From NCBI RefSeq assembly GCF_002483315.1, contig NZ_DLHR01000019.1, forward strand, positions 62,001 to 126,000: a stretch of DNA of 64,000 nt. Direction: 5' to 3'. Of this stretch, positions 52,984-62,162 are shown one piece after another. This DNA comes from Flavobacterium sp. UBA7663. Lineage in GTDB: Bacteria; Bacteroidota; Bacteroidia; Flavobacteriales; Flavobacteriaceae. The translations under genes were made by a program, and so were the position numbers. Within the stretch, counting starts at the first letter, position 1; every line of letters starts with the position of its first letter. The notes under the pieces are model-generated. The model did not search any database. It had not been told where the DNA came from and saw nothing but the letters and a program-made list of their open reading frames with translations.

Positions 52984-55275
52984 TTATAATCCGAATTCGT
53001 CCATGTCTGGCTCGTCTGTTGGAACAGCTGTGGTATCAACTACTTTTTTAGGCGTCCAACAATCTACTTTTATTTGTAAATCTTCTGGTTTTTCAAATGG
53101 CTCTTTAGACACATCTAAATCGCTATCGGCATAACATTTTTTCATAAAGATTCCCCAAATAGGTAATGCCATAGTAGCTCCTTGACCTAATCTTGTGGCT
53201 CTAAAGTGAGCTGCTCTGTCTTCGTTTCCTACCCAAACTCCAGTCGCTAAATTAGGTACCATTCCGATAAACCATCCATCAGAATTATTTTGAGAAGTTC
53301 CTGTTTTTCCTGCAATTGGATTTCCGAAACTATAATCGTATTGGATAAATCCACCGCCTCCATATTTTAATCGAGCACCTGTTCCTGAACTTGTAACACC
53401 TTCCATTAATTTGACAACAGCATAAGCAACGTCTTTATTTACGACATCTTTTGTAACGGGTACTGGTTGGTCAATAACTACTCCGTTTTTATCTTCAATT
53501 TTGATGATAAATGTTGGTTTTACATATACTCCTTGATTGGCAAATGTACTCATAGCGCCAACCATTTGTTCCACTGTAATATCAACAGCACCTAATGCAA
53601 TTGACGGTTGTTCAGGAATATTGGAAGTAACTCCCAATTCTTTTGCCATGTCAACAACTGCTTTTGGTCCCACTCTATCAATTAATTTTGCCGAAACCGT
53701 ATTCACTGAGTTCGCTAATGCTTTTTGTAATGTAATGGTTCCTCTGTAATTGCCATCGGAATTTTTTGGAGACCAATCGGCATCAATTCCCCATTTGCCC
53801 TTTGGCATAGTGAAATAACTATCAATAATAGAATCACAAGGCGACATTCCTAATTGTTCTATTGCAGTTGCATATAAGAATGGTTTAAAGGTAGAACCTA
53901 CTTGTCTTGCTCCTTGACCCACGTGATCATATTGGAAATATTTATAATTTACACCACCAACCCAGGCTTTGACATGACCACTTCTTGGTTCCATCGCCAT
54001 CATACCTGTTTGTAGCATGTGTTTGTAGTATATGATAGAATCTGTTGGTTTCATGATGGTGTCTTTTTCACCTTCATAAGTAAAGATTTTCATTTTTGCT
54101 GGCACATCAAAAGATTTTAGAATTTCTTCTTTTGTTTTACCATTCAAGTCCATTTTTCTCCAACGCTCTGAATTTTTCTTAGCCTGCAGCATAATTTGTT
54201 GCGTTTGCTCAGGAGTTATATCAACGAAAGGAGCGTTGTCTTTTCCTTTCGCTGCAATGAAAAATTCTTTTTGTAGATTTTTTAAATGTTCGGTTACTGC
54301 TTCTTCTGCATATTGTTGCATTTTAGAATCGATAGTCGTATAGATTTTTAAACCATCGCGATATAAATCATATTCCGTTCCATCATCTTTTAAGTGACTT
54401 TTCACCCACTTTCTCATGTAATCTCTTAGATATTCTCTGAAATAGGTAGCACTTCCTTCTGAATGACTTTCAGGTCTGAAATCTAATTTGATAGGAAGTT
54501 TCTTTAGTTCTTCTTTTTTTGATTCGGTAATTACACCGTTTTTAACCATTTGACCTAAAACCGTATTTCTTCGGTCTAGAACCAATTGTGCTCTTTTTTT
54601 TCGGTTTGGATTATATAACGAAGGATTTTTTAACATTCCTACAAACAAAGCGCCTTCTTCAATAGTTAAGTCTTTTGGCTCCTTGTTCATGTAAATTTTT
54701 GCTGCCGAACGAATTCCAACTGCTCCGTTTACAAAATCTACTTGATTTAAGTACAAGGCGATGATTTCTTGCTTGGTATATTGACGCTCTAAACGAACAG
54801 CGATAATCCATTCTTTAACTTTTTGAATTACTCTAAAAAGAATGAATTTCGAACCTTCACCGTGGAATAAATTTTTTGCTAACTGTTGAGTAAGCGTACT
54901 GGCTCCACCATCTTGAGCTAATTTTACTACTGCTCTCAATGTTCCTTTAGCGTCAATTCCTGAATGCTCGTAAAAACGTTCGTCTTCTGTTGCAACAAGT
55001 GCTTTTACTAAATGTTGTGGCAAATCTTCGTACTTAACAGGTGTTCTGTTTTCTTTATAAAATTTACCAATGACTACTCCATCCGAAGAAATAATCTCAG
55101 TTGCTACATTTGAATCTGGATTTTCTAAATCGTCAAACGAAGGCATTTTTCCGAAAAATCCCCATGAAGCGAAAAGGAATAATAAAATTACACCTAAAAA
55201 TCCGTAGGCAAATAATTGCCAAAATTTTCTTTTATACTCTGAAAAATCGTTTGTATTTGCTTTTTTGGTAGCCAT
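52984..55275 (-). CDS. Penicillin-binding protein 1A, bifunctional peptidoglycan synthase
   Basis: The 763-residue class A PBP has one N-terminal membrane helix (about 17-40), a GT51 glycosyltransferase domain with ATEDERFYEHSGIDAKGTLRA and GGASTLTQQLAKNL, and a transpeptidase domain with SxxK (GSTFKPFLYA), SVN (NSVNTVSAK) and KTGTSQNNSDGWFIG. It polymerises and cross-links peptidoglycan. It starts 1 base after the gldH stop. Confidence 0.95.
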   Translation of the reverse strand: MATKKANTNDFSEYKRKFWQLFAYGFLGVILLFLFASWGFFGKMPSFDDLENPDSNVATEIISSDGVVIGKFYKENRTPVKYEDLPQHLVKALVATEDERFYEHSGIDAKGTLRAVVKLAQDGGASTLTQQLAKNLFHGEGSKFILFRVIQKVKEWIIAVRLERQYTKQEIIALYLNQVDFVNGAVGIRSAAKIYMNKEPKDLTIEEGALFVGMLKNPSLYNPNRKKRAQLVLDRRNTVLGQMVKNGVITESKKEELKKLPIKLDFRPESHSEGSATYFREYLRDYMRKWVKSHLKDDGTEYDLYRDGLKIYTTIDSKMQQYAEEAVTEHLKNLQKEFFIAAKGKDNAPFVDITPEQTQQIMLQAKKNSERWRKMDLNGKTKEEILKSFDVPAKMKIFTYEGEKDTIMKPTDSIIYYKHMLQTGMMAMEPRSGHVKAWVGGVNYKYFQYDHVGQGARQVGSTFKPFLYATAIEQLGMSPCDSIIDSYFTMPKGKWGIDADWSPKNSDGNYRGTITLQKALANSVNTVSAKLIDRVGPKAVVDMAKELGVTSNIPEQPSIALGAVDITVEQMVGAMSTFANQGVYVKPTFIIKIEDKNGVVIDQPVPVTKDVVNKDVAYAVVKLMEGVTSSGTGARLKYGGGGFIQYDYSFGNPIAGKTGTSQNNSDGWFIGMVPNLATGVWVGNEDRAAHFRATRLGQGATMALPIWGIFMKKCYADSDLDVSKEPFEKPEDLQIKVDCWTPKKVVDTTAVPTDEPDMDEFGL

Positions 55276-55276
55276 A

Positions 55277-55774
55277 CTATTTTATTTTTTCAATTCTTAA
55301 TCCTAGTTCTGTTATTCCTTTTAGTTCCGAAACACCGTCTACTTTCCCTGTTTCTCTTACTGCCTGAACTATCTCAACATTGTATTTTCCAACTCTTTTA
55401 AATCTGAAATTTTCCAAATACCATAATTTACTTTCCTTCACATCTGAAAAACCTTCTCCTAATAACGTTCCATCTGGATTTGCCATTAGGTATTCTAATG
55501 TATCTACAGTAAAAGTCGGTTTTTTACCTGGTTCTTTCATCGTTACAATCAAATACATGTTATTGAACGGATAATCGTTGTTGTTTCTAACATTCAAAAA
55601 CAAATGATACGGATTTATCGTGTCTTTTTGTTCAAATGTAAAACGCAACGTGTCTGATTTTTTCCAAGAACCGTCTAACTCTTTGTATTCGCTAAAAAAT
55701 TGCTTTTCATCACAAGAGAAAAAAAGCACAGCAAACAGCATTAACCCAATAAATTTAGTCTTTTTTAGGAGCAT
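55277..55774 (-). CDS. gldH: Gliding motility lipoprotein GldH
   Basis: I use ATG 55774 (MLLKKTKFIGLMLF), giving a lipoprotein signal with Cys20 (VLFFSCDEKQ); the upstream frame runs inside ricT. The 165-residue mature-plus-signal protein has the GldH pattern KELDGSWKKSDTLRFTF, YPFNNMYLIVTMKEPG and a C-terminal GKYNVEIVQAVR. GldH is needed for gliding in Flavobacterium and belongs to the motility machinery that works with T9SS. It overlaps ricT by 20 bases. Confidence 0.93.
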   Translation of the reverse strand: MLLKKTKFIGLMLFAVLFFSCDEKQFFSEYKELDGSWKKSDTLRFTFEQKDTINPYHLFLNVRNNNDYPFNNMYLIVTMKEPGKKPTFTVDTLEYLMANPDGTLLGEGFSDVKESKLWYLENFRFKRVGKYNVEIVQAVRETGKVDGVSELKGITELGLRIEKIK

Positions 55775-56915
55775 TTTTAAAATTTGATGGTTTACGTTTT
55801 TTGTTTTTATTGTTATTCTTTTTCTTAGGTTGATCAAAACGTGTTAAACTATCTTGACCTACTACATTTTCGAATTTTTTCTCTACTTCTTGAACCGTTT
55901 CTACAACATAATCTTCCAAAGCCGCCACACGTTCTTTTTTCTTATTGATGGCTAAAATTTCTTTCACCTTTTCAACAGGTAAAACCATCCATTGTGCTGG
56001 AGCATTTGCATAAGAAAACCACATGATTTCTTTGAAAATATCGATTTTTTGACAATACGCATCACCTTTTTCGGTATACAATTTGGTTTCCATGTCAGGC
56101 ATGTCTTTCAATGCATCTAAATAAGTGTCTAATTCATAGTTCAAGCAACATTTTAGTTTTCCGCATTGACCCGCTAATTTTTGTGGATTTAACGACAACT
56201 GTTGGTAACGTGCTGCCGAAGTATTTACACTTCTAAAATCGGTTAACCAAGTAGAGCAACACAATTCTCTTCCGCAAGAACCAATTCCTCCTAAACGAGC
56301 TGCTTCCTGACGGAAACCTACTTGTTTCATCTCGATTCTAATTTTAAAATCTTGTGCAAATTCTTTAATTAATTGACGAAAATCGACTCTATCATTAGCT
56401 GTGTAATAAAACGTTGCTTTTGAACCATCGCCTTGAAATTCTACATCAGAAATTTTCATTTCTAACTTCAAATTGATAGCGATTTCACGAGCACGCATAC
56501 GCACCGATTCTTCTTTATTTCGGGCTTCTGTCCAAATATCGATATCTCTTTGGGAAGCTTTTCTGTATATTTTTGATAATTCTTTATCTGGATTTTCACC
56601 TTTCTTTTTCATTTGAATTTTAACCAATTCGCCTGTCAAAGTAATAATTCCGATATCGTGTCCAGGAGAAGCTTCGGTAGCAACAATATCTCCAATAGAT
56701 AAAGTTAATTTTTCGGTATTTCTAAAAAATTCTTTTCTTCCGTTTTTAAATCTGATTTCAACAGCATCGAAAGGCGCTTGACCACCTGGTAATGTCATAT
56801 TTGATAACCAATCGAAAACCGAAAGTTTGTTGCAGCTATCGGTGCCGCAAGTCCCATTATTATTACACCCCTTTGGTGCACCGCCATCGGCGGTTGAACA
56901 GTTTGTACATGCCAT
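55755..56915 (-). CDS. ricT: RicT-like PSP1 family protein with Cys-rich N-terminus
   Basis: The 386-residue protein has a Cys-rich N-terminal stretch (Cys3, Cys6, Cys17, Cys23, Cys28) followed by a PSP1 domain with RMRAREIAINLKLEMKISDVE and FQGDGSKATFYYTANDRVDF, and GGIGSCGRELCCSTWL and QCGKLKCCLNYEL, cysteines of the Ric complex [4Fe-4S] clusters. The C-terminal tail is Lys/Asn-rich. RicT and partners (RicA, RicF) control RNA processing in Bacillus; the same function here is not known. Confidence 0.85.
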   Translation of the reverse strand: MACTNCSTADGGAPKGCNNNGTCGTDSCNKLSVFDWLSNMTLPGGQAPFDAVEIRFKNGRKEFFRNTEKLTLSIGDIVATEASPGHDIGIITLTGELVKIQMKKKGENPDKELSKIYRKASQRDIDIWTEARNKEESVRMRAREIAINLKLEMKISDVEFQGDGSKATFYYTANDRVDFRQLIKEFAQDFKIRIEMKQVGFRQEAARLGGIGSCGRELCCSTWLTDFRSVNTSAARYQQLSLNPQKLAGQCGKLKCCLNYELDTYLDALKDMPDMETKLYTEKGDAYCQKIDIFKEIMWFSYANAPAQWMVLPVEKVKEILAINKKKERVAALEDYVVETVQEVEKKFENVVGQDSLTRFDQPKKKNNNKNKKRKPSNFKNAPKKD

Positions 56916-57031
56916 AATTTAAATATATAGTGATTGTCCTAATGGACTACGTTTCAAAACGTTTTTGAGCGTAAAGATATTGATTTTTTATGGAAACTTT
57001 CAAATTCAATCTTTTGAAGTTTTACAAATGC

Positions 57032-57064
57032 AAAAAACCTATCTCATTATAAAACGAAATAGGT
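57032..57064 (-). terminator. Terminator of the trhO-trhP-ferredoxin run
   Basis: ACCTAT (57037-57042) and ATAGGT (57059-57064) form a stem, and on the minus strand a run of T residues follows (57032-57037 read as A on plus). Confidence 0.5.
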
Positions 57065-57091
57065 CTTTATATAGTATTGTAAACCAAAAAT

Positions 57092-57322
57092 TTATGTTTC
57101 TTTTACGGTAATTATATGCACAGGACAAGCTTTTACTGCCAATTCACAATTTTCAACAATCGTATGGTCTGCAGATTTTAAAGTGTGAAAACCTTTGGCA
57201 TCAACCGATTTTATTAATACTGATTTCCCGTCTTTTTTTGACATTTGAAACTGTGCTGGTGCCATTTCGACACAATAATTACAGCCAATACATTTGTCTC
57301 TTTGAAGCGTAACAACAACCAT
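57092..57322 (-). CDS. Single-cluster [4Fe-4S] ferredoxin
   Basis: The 76-residue protein has CIGCNYCVEMAP and a second Cys-containing motif CELAVKACP, giving four cluster cysteines (C12, C15, C18 and C64 or C59/C64), plus two short helical segments. It is a 7Fe/4Fe-type ferredoxin of the small kind. It overlaps trhP by one base and probably supplies electrons or iron-sulfur function to the tRNA hydroxylases; that is inferred from the operon. Confidence 0.85.
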   Translation of the reverse strand: MVVVTLQRDKCIGCNYCVEMAPAQFQMSKKDGKSVLIKSVDAKGFHTLKSADHTIVENCELAVKACPVHIITVKET

Positions 57323-58563
57323 TAGTTTTCAACGATTTTATACATTTTGTCCGATAAACGAATGCGGAACGGCACTTTCAAAGTACAACTATCTCCTTTG
57401 GTTGCTTTTTCAGAAGTGGCATCATTCACAAAAAAATCTTCTAAAATTAATTCTTGAGCTCCTGTTGATGGACCAGTAATTAAAATTTTATCTCCTTTTT
57501 TGATGTCGTAAGCTTCTATTTTAAATTCGGCTATACTTGATTTTGGGAAATAATGCATTCCTTTTCCAACATATACTTTTTTCTGAGTTGCATTAGAACC
57601 AGGATTATCTGACCATTCGCCTAATTTTTGTCCCAAATAATACCCGCTCCAAAAACCGCGATTGTAAACCGTTGCCAAAGCTTCCATCCAAGTGTTGATT
57701 TTTTCTTTGGTAAACGTTCCTTCGTAATACGAATCGATAGCTTCGCGATAAGTTTTGATAACCGTTGCTACATAATCAGCTGCCCTACCTCGACCTTCAA
57801 TTTTTAACACTTTTATTCCCGAATCGATTACTTGATCTAGAAAATCTAAGGTGCATAAATCTTTTGGAGACATTAAATATTCGTTGTCTACTTCAATTTC
57901 AAAACCACTTTCTTGGTCAATAACCGTATATTTTTTGCGACAATTTTGCTTGCAAGCCCCTCGATTTGCTGATGAATTATGCGAATGTAAACTCAAATAG
58001 CATTTTCCTGAAACCGCCATGCACAAAGCGCCGTGACCAAAAATTTCAATTTCAACTAAATTCCCACTTGGACCTTTAACCTGTTCTTTTTCGATGTCTT
58101 CGGTGATTTTTTTTACTTGACGTAAACTCAACTCGCGAGACAATACAATGGTATCGGCAAACATGGCGTAGAATTTAACCGTTTCAATATTAGTCACATT
58201 CAATTGGGTTGAAATATGCACTTCCATTCCAATCGTTCTAGCCGTCATAATAACCGCTTGGTCGGATGCAATTACAGCTGTGATTCCTGCTTCTTTTGCC
58301 TTTGATAAAAGTGTTTTTACAATCGACAAATCGTGATCGTAAATAATCGTATTTAGCGTTAAATAAGTTCTAACGTTTTTTTCGTTGCAACGACGTGCAA
58401 TCTCAGTCAAATCGTCTAAAACGAAATTTACTGTTGCTCGAGCACGCATATTTAGTTGTTCGACACCAAAATAAATGGAATCGCAACCATTGTCTAAAGC
58501 CGCTTGCATAGATTCAAAATTTCCTGCAGGCGCCATTAATTCAATTCTTCCCGAAGTTGTCAT
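57322..58563 (-). CDS. trhP: U32 family protein, likely tRNA uridine-34 hydroxylase TrhP
   Basis: The 413-residue protein has the U32 opening IELMAPAGNFESMQAALDNG, the Cys motif GHGALCMAVSGKCYLSLH and SANRGACKQNC that binds an [4Fe-4S] cluster, and a C-terminal U32_C domain (about 328-413). TrhP (YegQ) uses prephenate to hydroxylate wobble uridine to 5-hydroxyuridine. Other U32 members such as RlhA and UbiUV exist; the adjacent TrhO makes TrhP the best call. It shares one base with each neighbour. Confidence 0.8.
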   Translation of the reverse strand: MTTSGRIELMAPAGNFESMQAALDNGCDSIYFGVEQLNMRARATVNFVLDDLTEIARRCNEKNVRTYLTLNTIIYDHDLSIVKTLLSKAKEAGITAVIASDQAVIMTARTIGMEVHISTQLNVTNIETVKFYAMFADTIVLSRELSLRQVKKITEDIEKEQVKGPSGNLVEIEIFGHGALCMAVSGKCYLSLHSHNSSANRGACKQNCRKKYTVIDQESGFEIEVDNEYLMSPKDLCTLDFLDQVIDSGIKVLKIEGRGRAADYVATVIKTYREAIDSYYEGTFTKEKINTWMEALATVYNRGFWSGYYLGQKLGEWSDNPGSNATQKKVYVGKGMHYFPKSSIAEFKIEAYDIKKGDKILITGPSTGAQELILEDFFVNDATSEKATKGDSCTLKVPFRIRLSDKMYKIVEN

Positions 58564-59921
58564 TAGCCAATAATTTTAAATAATTTATCAGATAATCTTA
58601 CTCGGAAAGGTACTTCAAAAGTTATTTTATCGCCAACTTTAGCTACTGAATTTTTAGTTCCGTTTACCAACATTTTTTCTAAAATCAATTCTTGATTTCC
58701 AGTTGTAGGTCCTGAAATTAAGATTTTATCGCCAACATTTAGTTCTTGATTTTCTACAACGAAAAGTCCCACTTGTGCTTTCACATAATAATGTTCGGCT
58801 TTACCAAGCAATACTTTTTTTACTTTTATTTTTTGACGAATGTCTTTCGTTTTTTCGGCTACAGCCAAAGGTTTGTCAGACAATTCTCCTGAATGTTTGA
58901 ATTTTAAATTCTCTGATTTTCCTTTTCGAAATACTTTATTACCCACTTGTTTTCCTCTACGAAGTTTAACTTGTTCGGCTAATGGCAAATGCGTGATTTC
59001 TAAACATTCGGTAGAACAACAATTTTCCATTGCGGCTTTACATTCGTCACATTGAATGAATAATAAGTGGCAACCATCGTTTAAACAATTGGTATGATTG
59101 TCGCAAGGTTTTCCACATTGATGGCATTGCGAAACGATATCATCGGTAATTCTTTCACCTAATCTATGATCGAAAACAAAGTTCTTTCCAATGAATTTAC
59201 TTTCTAAACCTTCCTCTTTAAGTTGCTTAGCATAATTGATAATTCCGCCTTCTAATTGGAATACATTTTTAAAACCTTGATGTTTAAAATACGCCGAAGC
59301 TTTTTCGCAACGAATTCCTCCAGTGCAATACATCACCAAATTTTTGTCTTCTTTAAAATCTTTTAATTGCTCGTTGATTATTGGTAAACTTTCTCTAAAA
59401 GTCTCCACATCAGGAGTAATAGCACCTTTAAAATGCCCGATTTCACTTTCGTAATGATTTCTAAAATCGACTACAATTGTGTTTGGATCTTCTAATATTT
59501 GGTTGAATTCTTTGGCTTTTAAATGCACACCAATATTGGTAACGTCAAAAGTTTCATCATTCAAACCATCGGCTACAATTTTGTCTCGAACTTTTACAGT
59601 AAGTTTTAAAAATGAATGATCGTCGTGTTCTACGGCAACATTCAAACGAATTCCTCTCATGAAATCGTACGCTTCTAAAGTTTCACGAAAAGCTTCGAAG
59701 TTTTCGGCAGGAACACTCATTTGCGCATTGATACCTTCTTTGGCTACATAGGTACGTCCAAGAGCATCAAGTTTGTTCCATTCAATAAATAAATCGTCGC
59801 GAAATTTTTTGGGATCTTCAATTTTGGCATACGCATAGAAAGATAATGTAAGACGTTGTTTTCCGGCTTCATCAATTAATTGAGCTCTTTCTTCTGCGCT
59901 TAAGGTGTTATACAGTTGCAT
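58563..59921 (-). CDS. trhO: Rhodanese-type tRNA uridine-34 hydroxylase TrhO fused to a U32_C domain
   Basis: The 452-residue protein has an N-terminal acylphosphatase-like domain (about 1-115), a rhodanese domain with active-site Cys199 (VMYCTGGIRCEKASAYF), a Cys-rich zinc-like region (about 266-306, CHQCGKPC and CDECKAAMENCC) and a long linker. Residues about 366-452 match the C-terminal domain of the neighbour TrhP by about half the residues. E. coli TrhO (YceA) is only about 350 residues, so this domain is an addition. TrhO hydroxylates U34 with O2. Confidence 0.85.
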   Translation of the reverse strand: MQLYNTLSAEERAQLIDEAGKQRLTLSFYAYAKIEDPKKFRDDLFIEWNKLDALGRTYVAKEGINAQMSVPAENFEAFRETLEAYDFMRGIRLNVAVEHDDHSFLKLTVKVRDKIVADGLNDETFDVTNIGVHLKAKEFNQILEDPNTIVVDFRNHYESEIGHFKGAITPDVETFRESLPIINEQLKDFKEDKNLVMYCTGGIRCEKASAYFKHQGFKNVFQLEGGIINYAKQLKEEGLESKFIGKNFVFDHRLGERITDDIVSQCHQCGKPCDNHTNCLNDGCHLLFIQCDECKAAMENCCSTECLEITHLPLAEQVKLRRGKQVGNKVFRKGKSENLKFKHSGELSDKPLAVAEKTKDIRQKIKVKKVLLGKAEHYYVKAQVGLFVVENQELNVGDKILISGPTTGNQELILEKMLVNGTKNSVAKVGDKITFEVPFRVRLSDKLFKIIG

Positions 59922-60041
59922 GCTATAAACGTTTAAGTGAGAAATATGTTGTGAATTCTAAATGGAAGAATTCGAGGGCAAAGGTAATAAAATTGATTAA
60001 AAATCAAATCTTTAAATGAATTGGAAAACATATTAACAATT

Positions 60042-60072
60042 TTTGGCACAATTGAAAAAAGCTGTATTTTTA
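60042..60072 (+). promoter_or_regulatory. Promoter of recA
   Basis: TTTG (60042-60045) and TATTTTTA (60065-60072), 19 bases apart, match the Bacteroidota form. The start codon follows 37 bases after. Confidence 0.55.
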
Positions 60073-60109
60073 CAAAAAAAGAATTGTAATCAATTTAAAG
60101 CCAAATATT

Positions 60110-61114
60110 ATGAGTTCAGACAAAGAAGCAAAATTAAAAGCCTTACAACTAACATTAGACAAACTTGACAAAACTTACGGAAAGGGAACTGTAATGAAAC
60201 TGGGCGATAGCGCGGTGGAAGAAGTAGAGTCTATTCCTTCAGGTTCATTAGGTATTGATTTGGCACTTGGAGTAAATGGTTACCCAAGAGGAAGAATCAT
60301 TGAAATCTACGGACCAGAATCGTCAGGTAAAACTACGTTAACATTACACGCCATTGCAGAAGCTCAAAAGGCAGGAGGAATTGCAGCATTTATTGATGCG
60401 GAACATGCATTTGACCGTTTTTATGCTGAAAAATTAGGAATCGATATTGATAACTTAATTATTTCTCAACCTGATAATGGTGAGCAAGCATTAGAAATTG
60501 CCGAAAGTTTAATCCGTTCGGGAGCCGTTGATATTGTTGTTATTGACTCGGTTGCTGCTTTAACACCAAAAAGTGAAATTGAAGGCGATATGGGTGATTC
60601 TAAAATGGGATTACACGCACGTTTGATGTCACAAGCTTTAAGAAAATTAACAGGAACTATTCACAAAACCAATTGTACGGTTTTCTTCATTAACCAATTA
60701 CGTGATAAAATTGGAGTTATGTTTGGAAGTCCAGAAACTACAACTGGAGGTAACGCATTAAAATTCTATGCTTCAGTTCGTATCGATATTCGTAAATCGA
60801 CTCAGATTAAAGATGGTGATAATGTTTTAGGAAACAGAACTAAAGTAAAAGTGGTAAAAAACAAAGTAGCTCCACCATTTAGAACTGCAGAATTTGACAT
60901 CATGTATGGAGAAGGAATTTCAAAAGTAGGTGAAGTTTTAGACTTAGCGGTAGAATTTGAAATCATTAAAAAAAGCGGTTCTTGGTTTAGTTATGGAGAA
61001 ACAAAACTAGGTCAAGGTAGAGATGCTGTAAAAGCATTAATCAAAGACAACCCAGAATTAATGGACGAATTAGAACAAAAAATTAAAGATCTAATCAAAG
61101 AAAATAACGCATAA
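60110..61114 (+). CDS. recA: Recombinase RecA
   Basis: The 334-residue protein has Walker [11 protein letters not shown] (about 65-74), Walker [13 protein letters not shown] and [26 protein letters not shown] (loop 2). It forms filaments on single-stranded DNA for repair and the SOS response. No LexA box was recognised. It is a single-gene unit with its own promoter and terminator. Confidence 0.97.
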   Translation: MSSDKEAKLKALQLTLDKLDKTYGKGTVMKLGDSAVEEVESIPSGSLGIDLALGVNGYPRGRIIEIYGPESSGKTTLTLHAIAEAQKAGGIAAFIDAEHAFDRFYAEKLGIDIDNLIISQPDNGEQALEIAESLIRSGAVDIVVIDSVAALTPKSEIEGDMGDSKMGLHARLMSQALRKLTGTIHKTNCTVFFINQLRDKIGVMFGSPETTTGGNALKFYASVRIDIRKSTQIKDGDNVLGNRTKVKVVKNKVAPPFRTAEFDIMYGEGISKVGEVLDLAVEFEIIKKSGSWFSYGETKLGQGRDAVKALIKDNPELMDELEQKIKDLIKENNA

Positions 61115-61120
61115 AAATTA

Positions 61121-61147
61121 AATCACGCCTCGAGCGTGATTTTTTTT
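61121..61147 (+). terminator. Terminator of recA
   Basis: AATCACGC (61121-61128) and GCGTGATT (61134-61141) form an 8-base stem with a 5-base loop and a run of T residues. Confidence 0.85.
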
Positions 61148-61200
61148 GTAATTTAACGCAACCTTTTTTAGAAAAATTAATCTACTAAGTATAATAATCA

Positions 61201-61608
61201 ATGAAAATGAAAAAATTAATTTTATTAGTAAGTATTCTTTTTTTATTAAACTCTTGTGAACTAGAAGATAATAGTTTCAGTGTTGAAATTTTACCTGTTC
61301 ATTCTGTTGAGATGCCTACAGAATTTGTCTTAGGGGAAACTTATCAAATAACTATGCAATATTATAGGCCAACAAATTGCCACTCTCCTTATGGTATTTA
61401 CTACGAAAAAGAATTAAATACAAGAACCTGTGCAATCAAAAATTTGGTTGAAGGAAGAGGTAATTGTGCTCCTGTTGAAAACATACTAGTTGAAGAAACA
61501 TTTAATTTTCATGTTACAAATACTGGAAACTATGTGTTTAAGTTTTGGACAGGTCATGACGTTGAAGGAAATGATACTTTTATGACATATGATATTCCTG
61601 TAAATTAA
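61201..61608 (+). CDS. Lipoprotein of unknown function
   Basis: The 135-residue protein has a lipoprotein signal (lipobox LLNSC, Cys19). The start may be 61201 or 61207 (MKKLI). Three or four cysteines in the mature part (NCHSPYG, TRTCAIK, NCAPVE) could pair, and the C-terminal half FHVTNTGNYVFKFWTGHDV is Ig-like. It lies just before the ECF sigma gene but has no recognised role. Confidence 0.65.
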   Translation: MKMKKLILLVSILFLLNSCELEDNSFSVEILPVHSVEMPTEFVLGETYQITMQYYRPTNCHSPYGIYYEKELNTRTCAIKNLVEGRGNCAPVENILVEETFNFHVTNTGNYVFKFWTGHDVEGNDTFMTYDIPVN

Positions 61609-61619
61609 TATTTAAAAAA

Positions 61620-62162
61620 TTGATTATAGAGCAACTTATACATGAATGTAGTAACAATAATACTAAAGCACAAGAGCAGGTTTATCGCTTATTAGCGCCA
61701 AAGTTGTTTTCTGTGTGTTTAAAATATTCGCGTAATTACGAAGAAGCTCAAGACAATTTACAAGAAAGTTTTTTAATCATTTTTGAAAAAATAAATCAAT
61801 ATAAAAATACGGGTTCCTTTGAAGGATGGGCCAAAAGAGTTACCATAAATTATGTTTTACAGCAATATAGAAAACAAAACATTTTTGAAATTGTTTCTGA
61901 GAAAATTGCTGACGAAGAGGAAATTGAAATTGATGATGACAACATCAGTTTAGAGTTTTTAACCAAGATTATTCAAGAATTACCAGACAGATATCGATTG
62001 GTTTTTAACTTATATGTTTTAGACGGATATTCTCACAAAGAAATAGCCGAGATGTTAGAAATCAACATCGGAACATCTAAGTCAAATTTAGCTAGAGCAA
62101 AAGCTATTTTGAAAAGTAAGATAGAATCAAATAACAGTTTTGAGGTAAAAAAAAGTAAATGA
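61620..62162 (+). CDS. ECF sigma factor (sigma-70 family)
   Basis: The start is TTG 61620 (MIIEQLIHECSNNNTKAQ); no ATG lies near and the first residues match the usual ECF opening. The 180-residue protein has sigma region 2 (AQDNLQESFLIIFEKINQY, TGSFEGWAKRVTINYVL) and region 4 (LPDRYRLVFNLYVLDGYSHKEIAEML, GTSKSNLARAKAILKSK). It directs RNA polymerase to an unknown set of promoters. It overlaps the next gene by four bases (ATGA). Confidence 0.93.
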   Translation: MIIEQLIHECSNNNTKAQEQVYRLLAPKLFSVCLKYSRNYEEAQDNLQESFLIIFEKINQYKNTGSFEGWAKRVTINYVLQQYRKQNIFEIVSEKIADEEEIEIDDDNISLEFLTKIIQELPDRYRLVFNLYVLDGYSHKEIAEMLEINIGTSKSNLARAKAILKSKIESNNSFEVKKSK

